64,000 bases of DNA. Source: Roseburia sp. 1XD42-69 (lineage in GTDB: Bacteria > Bacillota > Clostridia > Lachnospirales > Lachnospiraceae). The notes beneath the pieces are model-generated. The model made no database searches. It saw only the letters and a list, made by a program, of their open reading frames with translations, and was not told where the DNA came from. The DNA lies in assembly GCF_003612565.1 (NCBI RefSeq), contig NZ_RAZG01000004.1, positions 87,632 to 151,631 of the forward strand. Reading direction: 5' to 3'. This document shows, piece by piece, positions 17,710 to 25,840 of the stretch. The position numbers were made by a program, and so were the translations under genes. Numbering within the stretch: position 1 is the first letter of the stretch; each line of letters starts with the position of its first letter.

Positions 17710-17803
17710 ATTATTTTATGTGATTTTTTTGATATTTGTAGGCGTTTATTCAGTTTCCCAGGTGATTTTAAAATTGTCAGCCGAATCTTATGTTGCTGTC
17801 TAA
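17696..17803 (+). pseudogene. truncated SMR/EamA-like gene (second subunit)
   Basis: A 35-residue frame overlapping the end of the previous pseudogene. It begins MRDIKLFYVIFLIFVGVYS and continues SQVILKLSAES, the first helix of an SMR subunit with its family Lys, and stops there. Overlap with the preceding gene mirrors the intact pair at 4299-4963. Confidence 0.55.
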
Positions 17804-18777
17804 ATAGTCGGTGTTTGCCCAAAAGCGAATATAGAGCATTTCTGGACGGCGGAGGGAATATCAAGTAATTGTCAGAAAAGAGTTGTTGCGTATGATCCGG
17901 AAATTAAAAAGTCTCACATATTTTAGTGATGCATTTTCTGAAGATCCTTCTACAAATGAAGAGATCAAAAATAAATATTTCGAAAATATAGGGAAAATTA
18001 TTTCAGAATCTTTATTTTTGTTTGATGATTATTATTATCGGGACGAAATTGAACTTGTAAAGATGGTTTGATGAACATCGATTATTGTATAGATTTGTTT
18101 CCGGCGGTAAACGCAAGCGTTGACATATATCACAATTGGATAATTCTTCATCTATTCACAATGATTGCTGCTAATAGCATGAATTGTCCACAAAGCATTA
18201 GAGTGGGCTGATTCATTTGATAATATGTGCAGTATGGAATACAGGCATATTTCAAAAGCATTCGTCTGATATTTAGAAAATTATATTTCTGCATGAATCA
18301 ATGCAAAAAAGAATAAACAGAATGAAATTCTGGAAAGTGAATATAGAAAAGCATTAAAGGAGGGAGTAAGATTAGATAATCAAATAAAAAAGGAAAAGGA
18401 TTAAATTATGGATATTCATTTCAATTCAAACAAAGTATTTGATAAGGCAAATAGATTAGGATTGCCAATATATTTGCTACAGATTTATCAGTGTGACGTT
18501 ATATTAATGTTCCCATTTCAAAACCTGTGTTCAATAAAGCCCAGGAAAATAGTGAAATAGACTATAAGGTTCCTATTAAGTGTAGTAAAATGAAAAAAAG
18601 GAATATTGGTGATTGTTTGAAATGTATATTACAAAAGACTGTCATGATAAGCTGCAAGTTATAGTATCTCATAACATTTCTAATAATTTTGACGATGTGT
18701 CTGAATTAATTGAAATTTTAGAGAAGTGTCAATTATGCTATGTAAGGAAAAAGATGAAAACAACTTGAGGTTTACAT
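17804..18777 (+). other. degenerate region with short unrecognised frames
   Basis: No gene of normal length is present. Short plus-strand frames begin at 17883 (62 codons, acidic), about 18073 and about 18404, and a 48-residue one runs from 18622 to 18768 (starts MYITKDCHDKLQVIV). None has a clear family, several lack ribosome sites, and the gaps between them are littered with stops. I read this as the remains of two or three genes, perhaps of one unit together with the TPR-like fragment that follows. Confidence 0.35.
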
Positions 18778-19417
18778 ATGAAAAAAACATATTTAGTTTT
18801 TAAAATAGAAAATTGTGCTGAAGATTATATTGCAGTATTTAAAACAGGCGGAAGAAATTCAAAAACAATTAGATGTATTTCATGAAGTTGAGATTGCACC
18901 TATCATTGAATGTGTTGCACACAATTATATGGGGTTATGTCATTTGAATGCTTATTATTGTTTGTCTGGCGAGGCGGCTGGTGATGAGCAAAGAATTAAA
19001 ATGGAGTTAGAAAAAGCAAAAGAAAACTTTGGCAGAGTAATACAGCTAAGTGAAAGGAAATTTAGCAGTAAGGCAGATGTGTATTCTGCTTTTGCAAAAT
19101 ATAATTTAGCAAGAGTACTGAGAAATTTGAAATGTGATGCTGACTTGGAATATCATGCAGCCATGGATCAAAGAAAATTTCTTTCAAAATGTTCTTGTTT
19201 CCCGCAAATTTTTAAGTTGAATTTTTCCCTTGAAAAAATTCATGCAGAAATTGAGTATTGTGAATATTTGAGAGAGAAAAAGCTTGTGTATCCAAACGAG
19301 TTTAAAGAAAAAATGAAAGAGTTAGATAATGAACTGTCAAATATAAAACATACCCCGGCAGCAGATGTTTCTCTGTTTAAGACATTGGAAGAAAAGCTGA
19401 AAAAGTGTGGAGATTGA
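18778..19417 (+). pseudogene. TPR-like helical protein fragment, frameshifted
   Basis: The ATG at 18778 opens a short frame (MKKTYLVFKIENCAED) that is out of register with the 200-codon frame that follows. The latter (LKQAEEIQKQLDVFHEVEI, then LARVLRNL and EYHAAMDQRKFLS) is a chain of amphipathic helices with the spacing of TPR repeats, ending in a coiled-coil-like Lys/Glu-rich tail. It resembles the C-terminal helical part of a larger protein. No catalytic domain is visible upstream, so function cannot be given. Confidence 0.35.
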
Positions 19418-19485
19418 AAGGTTCAGGTATCAGATCAGGAAACCAGTCTTGAAAACGGTATGGCCTTTAGGAGTTATTTCTTCGC

Positions 19486-19611
19486 CTGCATTCCCAGGTT
19501 TTGCTGGAGGTTCTGAAAAATGGATTGGTTTTGTATGAAAGGAATGATACCCGTACAGATATTTTTCGTGAGGATTATAAAATGCTGTTTTACAATGTAA
19601 GCGCTCAATAA
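19486..19611 (+). other. possible C-terminal remnant of a nucleotidyltransferase-like protein
   Basis: An open stretch of 41 codons reads HSQVLLEVLKNGLVLYERND and then REDYKMLFYN. This is reminiscent of the tail of small MNT-type nucleotidyltransferases, where an ILYERD-like strand precedes the last helix. It has no start, and the IS66 end at 19597 begins inside it. Tentative. Confidence 0.18.
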
Positions 19612-19847
19612 CTGAGTGCCTTATATCCTATTAAGATCCATGAGATAATGATTCCAAACAACTGTATAGTGTTGCTCGTTATAGTTGTGCATAGTAATGC
19701 TAGTCGGAGGTGTCTATGGATCAAGTTACTAAAGTTCGTAAATGTCTAAATCGAGAGGAATGGAAATTTCTCATTAAGGAATGCCGGTCCAGCGGCATGA
19801 CGGTTACAGCCTGGTGTAAGCTGAACGGTATTTGTGAGCAAACATAC
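19597..19847 (+). mobile_element. IS66-family relic A (left end plus start of tnpA)
   Basis: GTAAGCGC at 19597-19604 matches the terminal bases of IS66-type elements. It is followed 112 nt later by a plus-strand tnpA start at 19716 with RBS GGAGG. The reading of tnpA is lost exactly at a second GTAAGCGC (19848), where another IS66 relic begins. The right half of relic A is not seen. Confidence 0.55.
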
Positions 19848-19862
19848 GTAAGCGCCAAATAA
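19716..19862 (+). pseudogene. IS66 tnpA, N-terminal fragment
   Basis: A 48-codon frame whose first 44 residues (starting MDQVTKVRKCLNREEWKFLI, with SSGMTVTAWCKLNGICEQTY) are the N-terminus of the IS66 TnpA accessory protein. After QTY, where TnpA normally continues, the sequence passes into the end of another IS66 relic and stops within a few codons. Confidence 0.7.
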
Positions 19863-19916
19863 TAATGCGGTCAGATATAAAAATTACCCCAACCCTTTGC
19901 GAGTTGGAGTAATTCA

Positions 19917-20330
19917 CTATATTTCACATGTGATTTTTGAACGATTGGAGTTTTTCGCTCCAAGTGCAAGCTCTGCGAGCTGATCGTCTGTCATCTCTTT
20001 CGCTGGCCGATGCTCTAGAAGAAATTTCAGATATCCGTAAATGTTCAGGTCATGTGCTTTTGCTATCTCAACCATGGTATAGACCCTTTGCATGCCTGCC
20101 GCTTCTGGTAGGTGAATAGCCATACAGGATAATGGTTGGAAGACCATCTTCACCGCTGCGGAACAGCCACATGAAAGACTGAGCCTGTCCCCGTCGGTCT
20201 TCTTCTTTCACTAGAGAAACCGAAAAGCTTTTTAGTCAGATAGTCCGCCTGTTCCTGAAGGGCTTTATCATGACAGAAGGAAGTCCGCCGTTTTTTCTGG
20301 GCAGGATTTTTAACAAGATCCAGAGATGTT
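19917..20330 (-). pseudogene. IS66 tnpC transposase, deleted remnant
   Basis: Read on the minus strand, an N-terminal piece (DKALQEQADYLTKKLFGFSS, ERRR) runs straight into a catalytic-domain piece (QSFMWLFRSGED, then ILYGYSPTRSGRHAKG) in another frame. The C-terminal piece follows (AHDLNIYGYLKFLLEHRP, MTDDQLAELA). A complete TnpC has about 500 residues; most of the coding length is missing, so it is inactive. Confidence 0.75.
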
Positions 20331-20672
20331 TTATTCTGTTTTGAGCGCTTTGGGCTGGTCGATACAAATTCCTGACATCAGCCAGCCAAACTCTCTCCAG
20401 GAGAGATCCCGAACCTCTGACTGCTTCCTTGGCCGTTGATATCCTCCCCGGACAGACAGCCGTTTATAGATCAGGACAAAGCCATCCGGTTCATGGAACA
20501 GGGCTTTGATCCTGTCTCGTCTTCTTCCACAGAACAGGAAGAGCGCGCTGGATGCCGGATCCACCTTAAGCTGTTCTTCGATAATGGCGCAGAGGCCATC
20601 GATGGATTTGCGCATATCTGTATAGCCGCAGACAATGCAGATCTTTTCAATGCCGGATATATCACCTAACAT
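20331..20672 (-). CDS. tnpB: IS66 family TnpB accessory protein
   Basis: A 113-residue intact frame with the family signatures CGYTDMRKSIDGLCAII, LFLFCGRRRDRIKAL, DGFVLIYKRL and WREFGWLMSGI. The length is normal for IS66 TnpB. It overlaps the tnpA tail upstream by a few bases, as usual in IS66. It is the only apparently intact gene of the element; without TnpC it should have no activity. Confidence 0.85.
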   Translation of the reverse strand: MLGDISGIEKICIVCGYTDMRKSIDGLCAIIEEQLKVDPASSALFLFCGRRRDRIKALFHEPDGFVLIYKRLSVRGGYQRPRKQSEVRDLSWREFGWLMSGICIDQPKALKTE

Positions 20673-20767
20673 GAGGTCTCCCGGATTAGACGGAGTGTCT
20701 TGGCAATCAGGCCGGGACCGGCATTATTGCTGATGCGGATTGTCAAATCATTCATGGACACTTCCAT
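20666..20767 (-). pseudogene. IS66 tnpA, C-terminal fragment
   Basis: A 33-residue minus-strand frame, MEVSMNDLTIRISNNAGPGL then IAKTLRLIRE, is the tail of TnpA directly before tnpB. The N-terminal part is not seen in frame upstream. Confidence 0.5.
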
Positions 20768-20971
20768 CGTATATGAATTGTCAAGGTTCGTCTGATGCAT
20801 CTGCGATGGTGTATGCAGTTCCGGAAGTTGACCCGGAACAATGTCAACGGGAACCAGGTATAGAAAAAATTATAATTATGACAGCGCCATAGGTGTTCCT
20901 TTTGAGATGGTTTGACGGGGAATTGGAAAAGAGGATATCTTTTTTCTGTAAAACGCATTATGCACTTTTTG

Positions 20972-20988
20972 ATGTGCTTTTCGCACAT
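20972..20988 (+). promoter_or_regulatory. palindromic candidate operator before the XRE gene
   Basis: ATGTGC-N5-GCACAT is a perfect 6-bp inverted repeat, placed two bases upstream of a -35-like TTGCTT. A further half-site-like ATGCAC lies just before it. XRE repressors often bind such sites at their own promoters, so autoregulation is plausible. Confidence 0.4.
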
Positions 20989-20990
20989 TT

Positions 20991-21020
20991 TTGCTTCTTT
21001 CATCAAATATCCTTTACAAT
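20991..21020 (+). promoter_or_regulatory. candidate promoter of the XRE regulator
   Basis: TTGCTT and TACAAT are separated by 18 nt, with the TACAAT box ending 25 nt before the TTG start. The -10 box is strong (five of six) and the -35 weak. Confidence 0.42.
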
Positions 21021-21045
21021 GATTTTCAGGAAGGGAGGAATTGTA

Positions 21046-21426
21046 TTGGATATTGGAACACAATTACGAAATCTAATTGACCAGGAGGGAATTACTCAAA
21101 AACAGCTTGCAGAGGAACTCAACATATCTACAGCTACTTTAAATGGTTATATCCAGAACAGAAGACAGCCTGATGCTAAGATGGCCATACGCCTTGCCTC
21201 TTACTTTGACACTACAATTGATTATATCTATGGACTTAGCACATTTAAAGAGCCTCTGGCTACTCCCATGAATGCGGAAGAGAGAAGGCTGATAAATATT
21301 TACCGGGGGATTCCTGACGAGCTGAAACCTTTGTACCTGGAAACGGGAAAGTTATTTTCCAGAACGGCAAGAAGAAAGGAGAGGGAACGGCAAAAGATAC
21401 ATGAGATTCATCAAGAGAATAAGTAG
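21046..21426 (+). CDS. XRE-family HTH transcriptional regulator
   Basis: A 126-residue regulator with a Cro/CI-type helix-turn-helix in its first 60 residues: QLRNLIDQEGITQKQLAEEL, then NISTATLNGYIQNRRQPD and LASYFDTTIDYIYGLS. The C-terminal half is basic and ends in a highly charged helix. The start is TTG 21046, because GGGAGG at 21033-21038 is 7 nt before it; a longer reading to 20893 would cross the promoter and operator. It lies alone between IS66 relics and glmS. Its targets are unknown apart from a possible site upstream of itself. Confidence 0.8.
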   Translation: MDIGTQLRNLIDQEGITQKQLAEELNISTATLNGYIQNRRQPDAKMAIRLASYFDTTIDYIYGLSTFKEPLATPMNAEERRLINIYRGIPDELKPLYLETGKLFSRTARRKERERQKIHEIHQENK

Positions 21427-21483
21427 GACATGATTCAGTTATAAGAGGAGATTTTTGCGAAGCAAAGTTTTAAAGATTGCCCC

Positions 21484-21530
21484 GAATGTTACTTTAAGCG
21501 GCCTTTGTCGTGAGAAGTAACATTCTTTTA
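21484..21530 (+). terminator. stem-loop terminator after the XRE gene
   Basis: A perfect 11-bp inverted repeat (GAATGTTACTT at 21484-21494 and AAGTAACATTC at 21515-21525) is followed directly by TTTTA. The stem is AT-rich and the loop long (20 nt), so strength is uncertain. Confidence 0.5.
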
Positions 21531-21561
21531 TGTTCCCCGATTTGAAAATAAGGGAAATCCG

Positions 21562-21590
21562 TTGACAAAGCAGGGAAACTGTCATATTAT
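21562..21590 (+). promoter_or_regulatory. strong sigma-A promoter of glmS
   Basis: A perfect TTGACA, a 17-nt spacer and TATTAT (five of six), about 125 nt upstream of the glmS start. The leader shows no recognisable glmS ribozyme core. Confidence 0.8.
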
Positions 21591-21714
21591 AAATTACAGA
21601 ATATATGTTTTTATCAAAGGGAAATCATTTCTGTCAAGAGTTTAAGTGTGGGTGGTTAAACCATCCATATTTTTATGGTTTTGGGACATTATAAGAATAT
21701 CAGGAGGCAAAATT

Positions 21715-23583
21715 ATGTGTGGAATAGTAGGATTTGTTGGGAAAAAGCAGGCGGCCCCGGTGCTCCTTGACGGGTTGTCAAAACTGGAGTACAGAGGATA
21801 TGATTCCGCAGGTCTTGCGGTGAGAAACGGGGACCAGGCAGTAGAGATTGTAAAGGCCAAGGGACGCCTGCAGTTTTTGTCGGAAAAGACTAACGGCGGC
21901 CAGGCGTTAAAAGGAACTATGGGTATCGGACATACCCGGTGGGCTACCCATGGAGAGCCCTCGGAGACAAATGCCCACCCCCATGTTTCCGGGAATATGT
22001 TTAATAATAAAGTCACAACAGACGAGTCGAATGTGGTTGGGGTACACAATGGCATTATTGAAAATTATCAGGAGTTAAAAGAAAAGCTTTTGAGACATGA
22101 CTATTCTTTTTATTCCCAGACAGATACGGAAGTCATTGTAAAACTTGTGGATTACTATTATAAGAAATATCACATTGGGCCTATTGACGCTATAGCCAAA
22201 ACGATGGTAAGAGTGCGGGGCTCTTATGCCGCCGCATTTATGTTTAAGGAATATCCAGGGGAAATCTGGGTGGCAAGAAAAGATTCCCCTATGATTATCG
22301 GCGTGGAGAAAGATGCTTCCTATGTGGCTTCCGATGTCCCGGCAGTGTTAAAATACACCAGAAATGTGTATTATATCGGCAATCAGGAGATGGCCTGCTT
22401 AAGGCAGGGCACCGTGAATTTTTACAATCTTGATGGGGATGAGATTCAGAAGGATAAAGTGGAGATTAAGTGGGATGCCGAAGCTGCGGAAAAAGGCGGA
22501 TTTGAGCATTTTATGATGAAAGAGATCCACGAGCAGCCCAAAGCCATAGAGGACACCTTAAATTCTGTGATGAAGGAAGATAAACTGGATTTCTCTGCAG
22601 TTGGGTTGTCGGAGGAGGAGATAAAAGCTATCAGCCAGATTTATATTGTGGCATGCGGCTCTGCCTGGCACGTGGGAATGACTGCCCAGTATGTGTTGGA
22701 GGATTTGGCGAAAATCCCTGTGAGGGTGGATCTGGCAAGCGAATTCCGTTACAGAAAACCGCTGCTTGATAAGAACGGCCTTGTGATTGTGATTTCCCAG
22801 TCCGGAGAGACGGCGGATTCCCTGGCAGCTTTAAGGGAGGCAAAGGCAAAAGGGATAAAAACTTTGGCCATTGTAAATGTGGTGGGTTCTTCCATTGCAA
22901 GGGAGGCTGATTTTGTGTTTTATACCCTGGCAGGACCGGAAATTGCAGTGGCAACTACAAAGGCTTACAGTTCCCAGCTGATTGCTTCTTATGCCCTGGG
23001 GATGCAGTTTGGCCTGGTACGGGGAGAAATTTCACAGAAGTATTATAAAGAACTGCTGGAATCCCTAAAGACGATTCCGGAAAAAATTGAGAAAATACTG
23101 GGGGACAAGGAGCGGATTCAGTGGTTTGCAGCAAAATATGCAAATGCAAAAGACGTTTTCTTTGTGGGCAGGGGAATCGACTATGCCATTTCCCTTGAGG
23201 GAAGCTTGAAAATGAAGGAGATTTCCTATATTCATTCCGAGGCATATGCAGCAGGAGAATTGAAGCATGGGACCATCAGCCTGATAGAGGATGGGATTCT
23301 TGTCATCGGCGTACTGACCCAGAGCGAGTTGTATGAGAAGACCATCAGCAATATGGTGGAATGCCGCTCCAGGGGAGCATACTTAATGGGCCTGACGACT
23401 TACGGCCATTATGAGATAGAGGATACCGTGGACTTTACAGTTTATGTTCCCAGAGTGGATGAACATTTTGCGGCGTCATTGGCGATTATTCCCCTGCAGC
23501 TTATCGGTTATTATCTCAGTGTGGCAAAGGGACTGGATGTGGATAAGCCCAGAAATTTGGCGAAGAGCGTGACGGTGGAGTAG
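21715..23583 (+). CDS. glmS: glutamine--fructose-6-phosphate aminotransferase (isomerizing)
   Basis: Makes glucosamine-6-phosphate from fructose-6-phosphate and glutamine in the cytoplasm, the entry to UDP-GlcNAc for peptidoglycan and amino-sugar glycans. The 622-residue protein starts MCGIVGFVG with the catalytic Cys right after the initiator Met. This fixes the start at 21715, after AGGAGG at 21703-21708, and rules out the longer frame. RGYDSAG, GIGHTRWATHGEPS, NAHPH and HNGIIENY mark the glutaminase domain. Two SIS domains follow (ACGSAWHVG, SQSGETADSLAAL, TTKAYSSQ), and the C-terminal KPRNLAKSVTVE is the substrate-binding tail. It is transcribed from its own strong promoter. Confidence 0.97.
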   Translation: MCGIVGFVGKKQAAPVLLDGLSKLEYRGYDSAGLAVRNGDQAVEIVKAKGRLQFLSEKTNGGQALKGTMGIGHTRWATHGEPSETNAHPHVSGNMFNNKVTTDESNVVGVHNGIIENYQELKEKLLRHDYSFYSQTDTEVIVKLVDYYYKKYHIGPIDAIAKTMVRVRGSYAAAFMFKEYPGEIWVARKDSPMIIGVEKDASYVASDVPAVLKYTRNVYYIGNQEMACLRQGTVNFYNLDGDEIQKDKVEIKWDAEAAEKGGFEHFMMKEIHEQPKAIEDTLNSVMKEDKLDFSAVGLSEEEIKAISQIYIVACGSAWHVGMTAQYVLEDLAKIPVRVDLASEFRYRKPLLDKNGLVIVISQSGETADSLAALREAKAKGIKTLAIVNVVGSSIAREADFVFYTLAGPEIAVATTKAYSSQLIASYALGMQFGLVRGEISQKYYKELLESLKTIPEKIEKILGDKERIQWFAAKYANAKDVFFVGRGIDYAISLEGSLKMKEISYIHSEAYAAGELKHGTISLIEDGILVIGVLTQSELYEKTISNMVECRSRGAYLMGLTTYGHYEIEDTVDFTVYVPRVDEHFAASLAIIPLQLIGYYLSVAKGLDVDKPRNLAKSVTVE

Positions 23584-23602
23584 GAAGAGAGAGGAATAAA
23601 TA

Positions 23603-25069
23603 TTGGTGGATAGATTTGAAAATGATAAAATAGAAGCTGTGATATTGGTTATATCCGGGATAGCACTTGTGGCAGGCATTGTTCTTCTGCTTTTAATTGG
23701 AAAATATAATGCACCGTCTTCAGATGATTGGGGATATTCCATTCAGACACGGGCAGTATGGGAGGATACGCATTCTGTTATTAATGTAGTAAAAGAAGCT
23801 GTGAATACTTCAAAACATTTTTGGAATAATTGGCAGGGATTGTATTCTTCTGCATTTGTTTTGGCGTTAATGCCAAATATTTTCAGTCAGAATGCTTATT
23901 TTATTACAGCGTTTATTACAATTGCAATTCTTTTATTAGGAAATACAGTATTTATTTGTACGTTAGGAAAGCTGGCAGGGGCAGGAAAAGTGGAAAACTG
24001 TATTGTGGCAAACATTTTAAATTATGTGACATTACAATATATGCCTTCTGCAGTCCAGGGGATTTACTGGTATAACGGAGCCATGAATTATACATTTTTC
24101 TATGGATTACTGATGCTGGTGATTTCATCTGTATTTCACTATGTATGCAAACCGGCAGGGATAAAAGATATATTTCGCTTGCTTGGGTTATCTTTGTCAG
24201 GGCTGATTATAGCAGGAGGAAATCATATTACGGCTTTTTTAATGCTGTTGTTTTTCTTTTTCTTTGGGCTGGCAGGAGTTTTGAAAAAAGAATTAAGATG
24301 GTTTTTTTTATTAATTCCCTTTGCGGTGACCCTGGCGGGCTTTTTAATTAACGTTTCATCTCCGGGAACAAGAGTACGGCAGGAATATTTCACAAATCGT
24401 CCTGGAGTTTTCGGAACAATTAAATTATCCATTCAAAAGATTCTGGAATACATGAATAACTGGTTTAATTTTAGCTTTATACTTTTACTAATTATTTTGA
24501 TACCTGTTTTATTTAAAGTTGTAGTCCGGTTTTATGAAAAAACGGGATTTTCCTTTGAATATCCTCTTCTATTCGTGATTGCTTCTGTTGCATGTCTTTG
24601 TCTGATGCTTTGCCCACCCTACTATGCTATGGGTAACGCAGGAGCAGGAAGAGTAACGGATGTAGTGTTTTATGTTTTTGTTATTTTTTGTGCATTGAAT
24701 GAATTTTATATTCTAGGATGGTTGTATGCAAATGGAATGGCAGACCCGGAGAGATTTATTATGTCATTTCCCCTGAAGCTGGTAAGCTTTTTGCTTTTGT
24801 TTTTTGTATCATTCTACAGCCTGCGGGATGACAGTAACTTCTATAAAGCTTTTTATGACTTGAGAACAGGTGTGGCAAAGCAATATGGGATGGAAACACA
24901 AAAACGCTATGATATGTTAAGGGAAGAAAACGTAAGAGATGTAGTTCTTGAACCTTATAGTGTAAAGCCGGAACTACTTTTCTTTGATGATGTGAAAAAA
25001 GATGTTGAAGCAAATAATAGTTTAGCGGCATGGTATGGGAAGGACAGCGTAAAGCTTAGAGAGGATTAG
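23603..25069 (+). CDS. DUF6056-type multi-span membrane protein
   Basis: A 488-residue protein with about eleven hydrophobic segments. The first extracellular loop after helix 1 contains NAPSSDDWGYS. This acidic motif after the first helix is where GT-C glycosyltransferases keep their catalytic acid, and DUF6056 proteins are usually found in surface polysaccharide loci. The C-terminal about 80 residues are soluble and charged. The start may be TTG 23603 or GTG 23606, both after GAGAGG. It lies 19 nt after glmS and may be partly co-transcribed. A glycosyltransferase role using lipid-linked sugar is inferred. Confidence 0.6.
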   Translation: MVDRFENDKIEAVILVISGIALVAGIVLLLLIGKYNAPSSDDWGYSIQTRAVWEDTHSVINVVKEAVNTSKHFWNNWQGLYSSAFVLALMPNIFSQNAYFITAFITIAILLLGNTVFICTLGKLAGAGKVENCIVANILNYVTLQYMPSAVQGIYWYNGAMNYTFFYGLLMLVISSVFHYVCKPAGIKDIFRLLGLSLSGLIIAGGNHITAFLMLLFFFFFGLAGVLKKELRWFFLLIPFAVTLAGFLINVSSPGTRVRQEYFTNRPGVFGTIKLSIQKILEYMNNWFNFSFILLLIILIPVLFKVVVRFYEKTGFSFEYPLLFVIASVACLCLMLCPPYYAMGNAGAGRVTDVVFYVFVIFCALNEFYILGWLYANGMADPERFIMSFPLKLVSFLLLFFVSFYSLRDDSNFYKAFYDLRTGVAKQYGMETQKRYDMLREENVRDVVLEPYSVKPELLFFDDVKKDVEANNSLAAWYGKDSVKLRED

Positions 25070-25124
25070 CTTTAGAAAGATAAAAATCAGTGATTACTTC
25101 TTGAATAACAACAGGTAGGAGTAT

Positions 25125-25361
25125 ATGATAAGGACAGGTATTTGTGACGATATGGAAGAAAAGCTGAAAGCCATGAATACCAGGGTTATCAGTATTAACA
25201 AGTCTTATCTGGTGGATTTACTGTATATTAAGGAATTTCGGTATAACAGGGTTAAGCTGGATAACGGAACGGAGAACATACATGTGGAATTTCATAGAAA
25301 AAACAGCATATATCATATTAAAGCGAAGTTTTTCCTTTGTGGGAAAAGAGCTAAGGGATGA
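25125..25361 (+). pseudogene. LytTR response-regulator relic with internal deletion
   Basis: The first 15 residues (MIRTGICDDMEEKL) are the start of a receiver domain with its acidic pair. The reading then jumps to a LytTR DNA-binding end (VISINKSYLVDLLYIKEFRY, NRVKLDNGTE), leaving out about 180 residues that would contain the phospho-accepting Asp. After about residue 55 the frame runs into the next gene on a different register. The likely origin is an AgrA/LytR-type regulator reduced by one in-frame deletion. It has a start and RBS (GTAGGAG), so a short peptide could still be made, but it could not act as a response regulator. Confidence 0.6.
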
Positions 25362-25776
25362 AGCCTTTGCATCTCTTATGCAGTTTGTAAAGTTTGGCAT
25401 TGTTGGGGTCAGCAATACGGTAATCAGTTATGTGATTTATGCAGCCAGCCTTTTTTCTTTTCGGCAGATGGGGATTTTGCCTAAATCGGGATATTTAGTT
25501 TCCCAGGGAATCGCTTTTGTGTTAAGCGTACTGTGGTCTTTTTACTGGAACAACAAAGTGGTGTTTGCAGACGGGGGTGGGGAGAGAAATCTTTGGAAGG
25601 CATTGGCGAAAACCTATGTCTCTTATTCTTTTACCGGGCTTTTTTTAAACAGTATCCTTCTGGTCTTGTGGGTGCAGGTGTTTCATATTTCCGAATTTAT
25701 TGCCCCAATCATTAATCTGTTAATCAGTGTGCCCCTTAATTTTCTTATGAATAAACTGTGGGCTTTTAAGGAGTAA
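25282..25776 (+). CDS. GtrA-family membrane protein
   Basis: A 164-residue, four-helix protein of the GtrA family, associated with moving undecaprenyl-phosphate-linked sugars across the membrane for cell-wall or O-antigen glucosylation. The hallmark KFGIVGVSNTVISYVIY opens helix 1 and SFYWNNKVVFA follows helix 2; LNFLMNKLWAFKE closes the protein. The N-terminal 30 residues are an unusual basic extension. Its start lies inside the LytTR relic and the RBS is weak (GGAG). A GT2 of the GtrB type stands at 29681, a natural partner. Confidence 0.82.
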   Translation: MWNFIEKTAYIILKRSFSFVGKELRDEAFASLMQFVKFGIVGVSNTVISYVIYAASLFSFRQMGILPKSGYLVSQGIAFVLSVLWSFYWNNKVVFADGGGERNLWKALAKTYVSYSFTGLFLNSILLVLWVQVFHISEFIAPIINLLISVPLNFLMNKLWAFKE

Positions 25777-25779
25777 AAG

Positions 25780-25808
25780 TTGCGATTCTTGTAAATTATT
25801 GGTATAAT
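25780..25808 (+). promoter_or_regulatory. sigma-A promoter of the nucleotidyltransferase gene
   Basis: TTGCGA, 17 nt, then a perfect TATAAT, 33 nt upstream of the ATG at 25841. It is the likely first promoter of the long polysaccharide cluster, which then runs co-directionally to about 46071. Confidence 0.72.
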
Positions 25809-25840
25809 AAAAGAATTATAGATTTAAAGGAGATGTGATT

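Larger units (their letters stand above)
19848..20889 (-). mobile_element. IS66-family relic B, minus orientation, internally deleted
   Basis: A minus-strand element with gene order tnpA tail (20666-20767), tnpB (20331-20672) and tnpC remains (19917-20330). Its downstream end is GTAAGCGCC at 19848. The upstream end is near 20889, where the minus strand reads GGCGCTGTCATAATTATA, but the outer bases do not match the other end well, so that border is approximate. The tnpC gene has lost most of its middle, so the element cannot move by itself. Confidence 0.65.

Noticed and set aside
20893..21045. N-terminal extension of the XRE regulator to 20893
   Set aside because: That reading crosses the promoter and palindrome and lacks an RBS; TTG 21046 has GGGAGG at the right distance.
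21427..21714. glmS ribozyme/riboswitch in the leader of glmS
   Set aside because: Firmicutes glmS genes often carry it, but I cannot find its conserved core here; the leader has only the upstream terminator-like hairpin and a plain promoter.
21646..21714. Longer N-terminus of GlmS (start at 21646)
   Set aside because: The enzyme needs Cys directly after the initiator Met, which ATG 21715 with its AGGAGG site provides.
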